From Sulfobacillus thermotolerans (lineage in GTDB: Bacteria; Bacillota; Sulfobacillia; Sulfobacillales; Sulfobacillaceae): a DNA stretch of 64,000 bases. Below the pieces are notes generated by a model. The model had not been told where the DNA came from, made no database searches, and saw only the letters and a list, made by a program, of their open reading frames with translations. The DNA is taken from the NCBI GenBank assembly GCA_002951815.1, contig CP019454.1, positions 1,302,001 through 1,366,000 of the forward strand, given 5' to 3'. Shown in pieces: positions 1 through 6,691 of the stretch. Position 1 is the stretch's first letter. Each line of letters opens with the position of its first letter. A program made the position numbers and the translations under genes.

Positions 1-2
1 GG

Positions 3-116
3 GACGCCTGTAATTACATCGTCGAACAGTTCCGCGCCCAAAATTTTACCGCTTCGGAAACCCTCCGGGGTGTTTTGGTCGAGACGAATGCGCATTCGGA
101 AAAAGCTGTGATTTGA
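3..116 (+). CDS. C-terminal fragment of an unidentified protein (partial)
   Basis: The window opens inside a reading frame of 37 codons ending with TGA at 114-116, 20 bases before ndk. The tail contains [13 protein letters not shown], which vaguely recalls the final strand of 6-pyruvoyl-tetrahydropterin/QueD-type synthases (the 'V-x-E-T-x-x-x-A' ending). The match is too short to name the gene. The frame is open from the first base and coupled in direction and spacing to ndk, so a real upstream gene is likely. Confidence 0.4.
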   Translation, partial: DACNYIVEQFRAQNFTASETLRGVLVETNAHSEKAVI

Positions 117-135
117 CGACAGGGGGATTTTAGCG

Positions 136-549
136 TTGGCAACTACGTTTGTCATGGTCAAGCCTGATGGTGTCAGGCGGGGGCTAGTAGGGGAAGTTAT
201 ACGGAGAATGGAACAAAAGGGCTTGCGGCTAAAAGCCATGAAGTTATTGCAAGTCAGTCCAGAACTAGCAGCGCAACATTATGCTGAGCACCAAGACAAA
301 CCTTTCTATCCCGAGTTGATCGCCTTTATCACGTCGGGTCCCTCTGTCCCGATGGTCTGGGAAGGACGCGAAGCCGTAACGGTTGCCCGGACGATTATGG
401 GGGCTACCGATCCGGTTAAAGCCTTGCCTGGCACCTTGCGGGGAGACTATGGACTGGCCATTACGGAAAATATTGTTCATGGTTCGGACAGTGATGCTTC
501 CGCGGAGCGAGAAATCGGGCTTTATTTTGCCCCGCATGAACTTGTATAG
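136..549 (+). CDS. ndk: Nucleoside diphosphate kinase
   Basis: Transfers the gamma-phosphate of ATP to nucleoside diphosphates through a phosphohistidine, balancing NTP and dNTP pools in the cytosol. The 137-residue protein has the usual single-domain length, the N-terminal F-V-M-V-K-P-D-G strand and the active-site motif N-I-V-H-G-S-D-S with the catalytic His near residue 115. The start is TTG at 136, preceded by AGGGGGA. Two bases separate its stop from the next gene, so the two are probably co-transcribed. Confidence 0.95.
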   Translation: MATTFVMVKPDGVRRGLVGEVIRRMEQKGLRLKAMKLLQVSPELAAQHYAEHQDKPFYPELIAFITSGPSVPMVWEGREAVTVARTIMGATDPVKALPGTLRGDYGLAITENIVHGSDSDASAEREIGLYFAPHELV

Positions 550-551
550 CC

Positions 552-1361
552 GTGCTTAATGCAGCGGTTTTGGGCTTATTCAGCGTGGCGTTTTATGCCG
601 TAGGTATTGAGCCGTTTTGGATTCGCGAAGTATGCTACGATCTGGTTGTCCGCAATTTGGCAAAGGAATTTGACGGTTTCACCATCCTCCATCTGTCTGA
701 TTTTCACGGGCGGGTGGGGGCTTTTTCGTTCCTGCGGCACCACCCAATTAGGGCAGATATGGTAGCGGTCACGGGCGATTTATATGCCTGGCGCACGCTG
801 CCACGGGCGCGCCTTGTTCGGGAAATAAATGGGCTGACGGCACCCGAAGGCGTCTTTTACGTGAGTGGTAATCATGATTATCACAGAGGACGCCTCGACG
901 TGACGCCATGGAATCCCGGGCCGCGCCTCCTCGATAATCGTGTACATCGCATCAAGCGTGGAGAACATAGTCTTTGGGTGGCGGGAATTCCTGATTTGGT
1001 GAAGGGACAACCGGCATGGGAGCGTGTTTTAGGGCAATTGGCGCAGAGTACGGAACCCGCTATTTTGCTCTCCCATCGTCCTGACGCATGGCTCTTGCCC
1101 GGCATTGAGCGGTTTGCATTGGTGCTTGCAGGACACACCCATGGGGGGCAAGTGACAGCCTTTGGGCGCTGGGTACCTGTGCGCCATACCCGGGTAAAAA
1201 AGCCGTATGCGGGCGGTTTGATCACAGCGGATTCCAAACCGCCTCTGATTACGTCGCGGGGCTTAGGGGCATCCGAATTGCCCGTGCGATTTGGCTCCCG
1301 GCCTGAAGTGGTGAAAATTACTCTACATAGCGACGTGGTAGCACACAAAGCGGTAGAATAG
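552..1361 (+). CDS. Membrane-anchored metallophosphoesterase (YkuE-like)
   Basis: A 269-residue calcineurin-fold phosphoesterase. All metal-binding blocks are visible in order: L-S-D-F-H-G (about residue 48), V-T-G-D-L (about 73), S-G-N-H-D-Y (about 105), L-S-H-R-P-D (about 175) and A-G-H-T-H-G-G-Q (about 193). A hydrophobic N-terminus (residues 3-20) suggests an uncleaved membrane anchor with the catalytic domain outside, as in YkuE-type enzymes. The GTG start at 552 has no strong ribosome binding site and probably depends on coupling to ndk two bases upstream. The substrate cannot be told from sequence; YkuE relatives act on UDP-sugars or lipid-linked phosphates. Confidence 0.85.
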   Translation: MLNAAVLGLFSVAFYAVGIEPFWIREVCYDLVVRNLAKEFDGFTILHLSDFHGRVGAFSFLRHHPIRADMVAVTGDLYAWRTLPRARLVREINGLTAPEGVFYVSGNHDYHRGRLDVTPWNPGPRLLDNRVHRIKRGEHSLWVAGIPDLVKGQPAWERVLGQLAQSTEPAILLSHRPDAWLLPGIERFALVLAGHTHGGQVTAFGRWVPVRHTRVKKPYAGGLITADSKPPLITSRGLGASELPVRFGSRPEVVKITLHSDVVAHKAVE

Positions 1362-1392
1362 CGGGAAATGGCATTCATTAGGGGGATAGTCG

Positions 1393-2169
1393 ATGAGAAT
1401 TGCAGTAATAGGGGGAACGGGCGTGTATGATCCAACATGGCTCTCCCAGAGTACGACCGAAGAAGTGGCCACACCGTTTGGGCCCACTCGTGTGACGCGC
1501 GGCCATTTAGAAGGAATGGAAGAGGAGGTCTTTTTTATGAACCGCCATGGGGCGGGACACAAAGTCCCGCCCCATTTGGTGAATTATCGGGCTAATATAT
1601 GGGCGTTGCGGGAGCTAGGCGTCGACCGAGTTGTGGCAACAGCGGCCGTGGGGTCCTTAAATGTGGCTATGCCGCCAGGGGCGTTTGTATTGTGCGACCA
1701 ATTCCTCGACTTTACCAAAGCGCGGGCTTCAACTTTTCATAACGGGGGGGAGTCAGGCGTTGTCCATACCGACATGACAGAGCCATACTGCCCTGATATG
1801 CGGAGTGTTCTCGTCCAAAAGGCTAAGGAATTGGGGATTGCGGCCGTTAATGGAGGCTGTTATGTCACAACCGACGGCCCTCGGTTTGAAACGCCTGCGG
1901 AAATTAAGGCCTACCGGTTGCTTGGCGGTGATGTCGTCGGGATGACCGGTGTACCCGAGGTTGTTCTAGCCCGTGAGCTCGGTTTGTGTTACAGCACTGT
2001 CGCTTTGGTTACGAATTTCGCGGCGGGCATTTCTTCCGAGGTACTTAGCCATCAAGAAGTGTTGGACGTCATGGCACAAAATGTGGCAGGACTGCGCAAT
2101 GTTATCGCGGCGGCGCTACCGTTATTGCAGCATGAACGTACGTGTGCTTGTAGCTTATCCGCGCATTGA
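1393..2169 (+). CDS. mtnP: S-methyl-5'-thioadenosine/thioinosine phosphorylase
   Basis: Purine nucleoside phosphorylase family member of 258 residues that cleaves 5'-methylthioadenosine (from polyamine synthesis) or a related nucleoside into base and methylthioribose-1-phosphate. The phosphate-binding start I-G-G-T-G-V-Y-D, the R-H-G-x-G-H block near residue 52 and the nucleoside-binding G-M-T-G-V-P-E block near residue 183 are present. The start ATG at 1393 follows GGGGGA. It begins a three-gene cluster with an AhcY homologue and an SAH/MTA deaminase, so the true substrate may be the deaminated methylthioinosine rather than methylthioadenosine. Confidence 0.85.
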   Translation: MRIAVIGGTGVYDPTWLSQSTTEEVATPFGPTRVTRGHLEGMEEEVFFMNRHGAGHKVPPHLVNYRANIWALRELGVDRVVATAAVGSLNVAMPPGAFVLCDQFLDFTKARASTFHNGGESGVVHTDMTEPYCPDMRSVLVQKAKELGIAAVNGGCYVTTDGPRFETPAEIKAYRLLGGDVVGMTGVPEVVLARELGLCYSTVALVTNFAAGISSEVLSHQEVLDVMAQNVAGLRNVIAAALPLLQHERTCACSLSAH

Positions 2170-2196
2170 TATCGTGAACCAAAGGAGGACTGAGCC

Positions 2197-3432
2197 TTGT
2201 CAACCATTAAAGATCGCGCTTTAGCCTCAGATGGCCATAAGAAAATGGATTGGGTTGTCGGCCGCATGCCGGTATTAGGCGCCCTGCGTGAGCGTTATGC
2301 GAGTGAAAAGCCCTTTACAGACCAACGTATTGCCATCTCCTTACATCTTGAGGCGAAAACTGCCGTCTTGGCAGAATTGCTCCATATCGGAGGAGCCACG
2401 GTAAGTATTACCAGCTCCAATCCTCTGAGTACTCAAGATGATGTGGCCGCAGCCCTTGCGGAACGGGGCGTGACGGTCCACGCTTTTCGTGGGGCCACTG
2501 ACGAAGAATTCGACCGCTTGCACCAACGGGTCTTAGATTTGGAACCCACACTAATTATTGATGACGGCGGCGAATTAACCGACCGATTGCATTCGTCACG
2601 GTCATCATTGGCTGATCGTGTGAAAGGAGGAGCGGAAGAGACGACCACTGGTGTTACACGGTTGCGTGCGCTAGCCCGAGAAGGAAAACTGCGTTATCCG
2701 ATGATTGCGGTCAATGATGCGGATATGAAGCATTTATTCGACAATCAGTATGGCACGGGGCAATCAACGTGGGATGGGATTATGCGCACGACAAACCTCT
2801 TGATTGCGGGGACAACCGTGGTCGTTGCAGGCTATGGCTGGTGTGGCCGTGGCGTCGCAGAACGGGCTCGGGGGCTTGGGGCTCGCGTCATTGTCACGGA
2901 GGTGAATCCGGTGCGGGCAAACGAGGCGCTTATGGATGGACACCAAGTGATGACGATGGATGAAGCGGCCGGCTATGGTGACTTTTTTGTGACGGTGACG
3001 GGCAACCGTGATGTCATTACGCCCTCACATTTCGCCAAAATGAAAACGGGCGCTGTCCTGGCTAACGCCGGGCATTTTGATGTCGAGGTGGATGTGAAGG
3101 GGCTGCGTGCTATGGCGGTTGAGACGATTCCCGGCCGCAATGCCAACGTAGAAGGCTTTCGTTTGCCGTCAGGTCAGACGGTGTGGTTGCTAGCAGAGGG
3201 CCGTTTGGTGAACTTAGCGGCGGGGGATGGGCATCCTGCGGAAATCATGGACTTAACCTTCGGATTGCAAGCGTTAGCGCTTGAGTATTTATTATCTCAT
3301 CCCTTGTCGCCCGGTGTCTATCCAGTAGACCCTGATGTCGACCAATGGGTAGCCCGCATTCGCCTTAAGGCCCTAGGCATTGGCATTGATACGCTGACTC
3401 CTGAGCAACAAGCCTATATGGCATCATGGTAA
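2197..3432 (+). CDS. Adenosylhomocysteinase-family hydrolase, possibly S-inosylhomocysteine hydrolase
   Basis: A 411-residue NAD-dependent SAHH-family enzyme, cleaving S-nucleosylhomocysteine to homocysteine and nucleoside. Visible are E-E-T-T-T-G-V, the catalytic Lys in V-N-D-A-D-M-K, the NAD loop V-A-G-Y-G-W-C-G-R-G and G-H-F-D-V-E. It has the short C-terminus (…Y-M-A-S-W) of thermophile/archaeal forms and lacks the Lys/Tyr tail that completes the NAD site in eukaryotic enzymes. The base-recognition strand reads H50-x-E52-x-K54, where human SAHH has H55-x-T57-x-E59. That change, with a deaminase gene directly downstream, suggests an inosyl rather than adenosyl substrate. The TTG start at 2197 follows AAAGGAGGA at 2181-2189. 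Confidence 0.85.
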   Translation: MSTIKDRALASDGHKKMDWVVGRMPVLGALRERYASEKPFTDQRIAISLHLEAKTAVLAELLHIGGATVSITSSNPLSTQDDVAAALAERGVTVHAFRGATDEEFDRLHQRVLDLEPTLIIDDGGELTDRLHSSRSSLADRVKGGAEETTTGVTRLRALAREGKLRYPMIAVNDADMKHLFDNQYGTGQSTWDGIMRTTNLLIAGTTVVVAGYGWCGRGVAERARGLGARVIVTEVNPVRANEALMDGHQVMTMDEAAGYGDFFVTVTGNRDVITPSHFAKMKTGAVLANAGHFDVEVDVKGLRAMAVETIPGRNANVEGFRLPSGQTVWLLAEGRLVNLAAGDGHPAEIMDLTFGLQALALEYLLSHPLSPGVYPVDPDVDQWVARIRLKALGIGIDTLTPEQQAYMASW

Positions 3433-3466
3433 GAGTGAGAACGATTCAGGAACGAGGTGAGTAGTA

Positions 3467-4750
3467 GTGAGGTACCGTATACAAGCGGACACCGTGATTA
3501 CCGTGGATGATGCCTTTCATATTTTCCAGCCTGGTCAGGTAACATGGGACGGTCACGTTATTGTCAGTGTGGGTCCGCCTGAACTGGATACAAGTCGCGT
3601 GGACCAAGAGATTAATGTCTCTGGGGGCATCGTTATGCCTGGGTTTTATAACGGCCATAATCATGCGGCAATGACCTTATTGCGTGGACTGGCTGACGAT
3701 AGTCCATTTTTTGAGTGGTTGGAACAGCATATTTGGCCACGTGAAGCTCGCCTAACGTCCGATGACATCTACGTAGGAACGTTACTGGCGGCGATTGAAA
3801 TGATTAAGTCTGGCACGGTTGCATTTGCGGACATGTACTTCGAGATGGAAGCCGTGGCCCGCGCAACAGAAGAGAGCGGTATGCGAGGTTGGCTGAGTCG
3901 TGGGTTGGTTGGCAATGATGATTTGGACTTTGTCAAGCTCAACCAGAGTGTTGAATTTGTTGATGCATGGCGAGGGAAAGCGGAGGGCCGTATTGTGCCC
4001 ATGCTGGGACCTCATGCTCCGTACACCTGTTCACCGGCTTATTTAGCCCGCGTGGGGCAAGTGGCCAAAGATCTCGGCGTGGGTATTCATATTCATTTAG
4101 CAGAAAGTCCTACAGAAGTTCAGCAAATGCAACAGCAATATGGACTGAGTCCCATCGGCGTTGCGTGGCAGGCAGGATTGTTTGAATCCCGGCTGCTGAT
4201 TGCTCACGGGGTCCATATTCAGCCCGAGGATCTTGGGTACCTCACGGGCATGACTGGGGGGATTATTTCGTGTCCTATCAGCAATGCCAAGCTGGGTAAT
4301 GGGATTATGCCCTATTCTTTGTTGTCAGCGCAAAGCGTGCCCGTCGGCTTGGGAACCGATGGGGCGGCATCAACTAACTCGCTGGACATGTTTCTCGAGA
4401 TGAAAGCCATGGCATGGATGCAAAAGCTCGTTGAGGGCCGGCCTGAAGCCTTTAATGCCCGCACAGCCCTTACAATGGCGACGCGGCGGACCGCCGAGAT
4501 TTTAGGGAGTACAGGTGGCGTTTTAGAACCGGGGCGCCCAGCGGACCTCATTGTGGTTGATGCAACGGCAGCGGCGATGACGCCAGAGATTGATCCCGTG
4601 GCCAACGTCGTCTATACGGCTACGGGATCCAATGTACTCTATACCGTGGTAAACGGGGAGATATTACTGGCGGATGGCTTATTAACCCGACTCGATGAAC
4701 GGGCCATCATTCAAGAAGCGAAGCAACGTTTGCAGCATTTGTTTGCATAA
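3467..4750 (+). CDS. mtaD: S-adenosylhomocysteine/5'-methylthioadenosine deaminase
   Basis: Amidohydrolase-superfamily enzyme of 427 residues that deaminates SAH and MTA to the inosine forms. The metal-binding H-N-H at about residue 64, the I-H-I-H-L-A-E-S block (about 208) carrying His and Glu, a further A-H-G-V-H and the G-T-D-G-A-A-S Asp (about 292) complete the mononuclear metal site. N- and C-terminal strands form the usual composite beta-sandwich, ending with P-A-D-L-I-V-V-D. Start is GTG at 3467. It sits 34 bases after the AhcY homologue and 36 before a thioesterase gene. The family also includes 5'-deoxyadenosine deaminases (DadD), so nucleoside range is uncertain. Confidence 0.88.
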   Translation: MRYRIQADTVITVDDAFHIFQPGQVTWDGHVIVSVGPPELDTSRVDQEINVSGGIVMPGFYNGHNHAAMTLLRGLADDSPFFEWLEQHIWPREARLTSDDIYVGTLLAAIEMIKSGTVAFADMYFEMEAVARATEESGMRGWLSRGLVGNDDLDFVKLNQSVEFVDAWRGKAEGRIVPMLGPHAPYTCSPAYLARVGQVAKDLGVGIHIHLAESPTEVQQMQQQYGLSPIGVAWQAGLFESRLLIAHGVHIQPEDLGYLTGMTGGIISCPISNAKLGNGIMPYSLLSAQSVPVGLGTDGAASTNSLDMFLEMKAMAWMQKLVEGRPEAFNARTALTMATRRTAEILGSTGGVLEPGRPADLIVVDATAAAMTPEIDPVANVVYTATGSNVLYTVVNGEILLADGLLTRLDERAIIQEAKQRLQHLFA

Positions 4751-4785
4751 AGCGACATTGTTAAGGATGGTGTTGGGGGTGGCCC

Positions 4786-5202
4786 GTGAATATTAACTGG
4801 GACGACAATCCGTGTTTTGTCTGCGGAATGCATAACGCCGTGGGGTTGCATGCGCATTTTCTGTATGATGCAGCCCAAAATCAGGTCCATTGTGCCTTAG
4901 CGGTTGACAAAATGTGGCAAGGTTTTGAAGGGGTGGTTCACGGGGGCATTATCGCCGGTCTCCTGGATGATGCCATGTGGCATGCGCTTTATCATGAGCA
5001 CGATCTGGTGACGATGACAGCGCAACTAACTGTTCGCTACCGAAGGCCTGTGCCCATTGACACGTTACTGAATATTTATGGGACCGTTAACCAATTTAAT
5101 CGGCGGATTGTGCATACCAAGGCATGGATTGAGAGCTTCGGTGAGACGTTAGTGACAGCAGAAGGGGTTTTTATGCCACCCAAGGAACCGCCGCATGATT
5201 GA
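4786..5202 (+). CDS. Hotdog-fold thioesterase (PaaI/4HBT type)
   Basis: A 138-residue single hotdog domain. The F-E-G-V-V-H-G-G-I block with L-L-D-D-A about residues 45-60 is the hallmark helix and catalytic region of PaaI-like acyl-CoA thioesterases. An N-terminal C-F-V-C-G pair precedes a short G-L-H-A-H-F strand, a feature of many Firmicutes members. The substrate is unknown. The start GTG at 4786 follows GTTGGGGGTGG. The gene overlaps the next one by 8 bases, so the two are translationally coupled. Confidence 0.8.
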   Translation: MNINWDDNPCFVCGMHNAVGLHAHFLYDAAQNQVHCALAVDKMWQGFEGVVHGGIIAGLLDDAMWHALYHEHDLVTMTAQLTVRYRRPVPIDTLLNIYGTVNQFNRRIVHTKAWIESFGETLVTAEGVFMPPKEPPHD

Positions 5203-6253
5203 CCCGTTTCATCTTTTTGAATATAGCGTGGTTTTGCACGTGCATTCGCAGTATTCAGATGGGACAGGAACGGTTGCGGACATTATTCAAGCAGGGCAGG
5301 CTGCGGGAGTGGATATCGTGATTTTGACCGACCATGACACCTTACAGCCACGCCACGACCGTTACGGAGAAGGGTATTATGGGCGCCTATTGTTTTTGGT
5401 TGGTGGTGAAATCACTCCTCAGCAAAACCATCTATTAGCCTTATTTGTTGACCAGTTACCGAACCCCGACCTCCCTTGGGGGGACATTGTTCAGGCGGTG
5501 AACCGTCGTGAGGGATTGTCTTTTGTTGCCCACCCGGTTGACCAGGGGAGTCCCTTTCTAAAATTACCCTCGTACCGGTGGACCGAGCGAGGAGTCAGGA
5601 CGTTTACGGGGATTGAAGTGTGGAACCACTTATCCAGTTGGCTGCCATCGGTTACTAATACCCCGACCGCACTGAGAGCCATTTTGGATCCGTGGTGGCG
5701 TATACAAGGACCTGACCCAGCGGCGTTGCAATTGTGGGATGAACTCGGGCAGATGCAGCGAGTGGTTGGCATTGCTGGAGTGGATGCCCATGCCGCTCGC
5801 GTCGGCGGCAGACGCTTGGGTTTTACGGTGTTTCCTTATCTGGTGAGCTTCCAAACGCTTCGAACGCAGATCTATGTACCCCAGCCGTTAACGTATCATG
5901 ATTTGGGTTTTGACCAGCAATTAATTTATGATGCCTTGAAGGAAGGGCGGGTGGCCCTGATGGCGTGCCGCGAGGGCACGGAAAAAGGGTTTCGCTTGTG
6001 GGCACAAACGTCCACCCATAAATGGCCGATGGGGAGTGAGGTCCCGTGGCAATCGGGACTTACCCTCAAAGCGACCAGTCCGGTTTTGGTTTCGTGGCGC
6101 GTATGGCATAACGGGATGCTGGCAGGAGACGGCGTAGGTTTGATTGGTGACTGGCCGATAACAGGGCCCGGTGTGTGGCGAGTAGAATTGCTCCGGGGCC
6201 GCAAGCAGCGGCCCTGGCTTTTTAGCAATCCGATTTATGTGCGAGAAGCCTAA
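5195..6253 (+). CDS. PHP-domain metallohydrolase (CehA/McbA-like)
   Basis: A 352-residue protein whose first 60 residues hold the PHP signature: L-H-V-H-S-Q-Y-S-D-G (about 12-21) and L-T-D-H-D-T (about 48-53), then V-G-G-E, A-H-P and G-V-D-A-H near 195, giving a full set of metal ligands. The C-terminal 100 residues look like a beta-rich accessory domain. Such stand-alone PHP proteins are phosphoesterases or ester hydrolases of varied substrate. ATG at 5195 lies inside the end of the thioesterase gene. Its last 4 bases overlap the end of a minus-strand gene. Confidence 0.8.
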   Translation: MIDPFHLFEYSVVLHVHSQYSDGTGTVADIIQAGQAAGVDIVILTDHDTLQPRHDRYGEGYYGRLLFLVGGEITPQQNHLLALFVDQLPNPDLPWGDIVQAVNRREGLSFVAHPVDQGSPFLKLPSYRWTERGVRTFTGIEVWNHLSSWLPSVTNTPTALRAILDPWWRIQGPDPAALQLWDELGQMQRVVGIAGVDAHAARVGGRRLGFTVFPYLVSFQTLRTQIYVPQPLTYHDLGFDQQLIYDALKEGRVALMACREGTEKGFRLWAQTSTHKWPMGSEVPWQSGLTLKATSPVLVSWRVWHNGMLAGDGVGLIGDWPITGPGVWRVELLRGRKQRPWLFSNPIYVREA

Positions 6254-6567
6254 AGTTGTCCGCCATAATGCCGGACGATATCGGCCACATTATTTCGGTC
6301 TTCAGCAGGGACCACAGCGGTCAACAACCATGCATCGGGTGCGATACCTTGGGTGCTCCATAAGTAGCTAGAGGCGCTATGAAGATTGGTTGTAAACAGC
6401 CCGTGACCGTCATCCAAAGAGAGCATATTGTTTTGTGTGTCATAGGCGGATTGCGCGGGAATCGGGTCAATCTCCACCACATCAAAACCTTCTTCACGCA
6501 AGCGGGTTTGGCACTTTTGCGCATCTTCCATCCGCGAAAAAAATGCCAAGATGTTTTTGTCGTTCAA
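6250..6567 (-). CDS. Hypothetical small protein, stress-protein-like ferredoxin fold
   Basis: A 105-residue protein of unknown function. It starts like proteins of the YflT/general-stress 17M group (a short strand I-L-A-F-F, then a helix and a F-D-V-V-E-I strand), with an acidic middle and no membrane segment; this resemblance is weak. I take the start as TTG at 6565-6567 because a perfect AAGGAGG lies 8 bases before it. The upstream ATG (6588) would put that ribosome binding site inside the coding region. It is convergent with the PHP gene and overlaps it by 4 bases. Confidence 0.6.
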   Translation of the reverse strand: MNDKNILAFFSRMEDAQKCQTRLREEGFDVVEIDPIPAQSAYDTQNNMLSLDDGHGLFTTNLHSASSYLWSTQGIAPDAWLLTAVVPAEDRNNVADIVRHYGGQL

Positions 6568-6691
6568 TCGGGTCGCCTCCTTGTGCATGCTAGTGTGGTC
6601 ATTATCGGGGGAATCTATAACCCATTCATCGAGGCATTGGACAATGTGCTAAGATAGGCCTACGGTTAATGAAGGACGGGATAGGGGTAGC

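Noticed and set aside
881-1474. 197-residue minus-strand frame
   Set aside because: Covers the phosphoesterase/mtnP junction on the opposite strand; both sense genes are clear.
6568-6588. ATG at 6588 as start of the small minus-strand gene
   Set aside because: A perfect AAGGAGG would then be coding; TTG at 6567 is correctly spaced from it.
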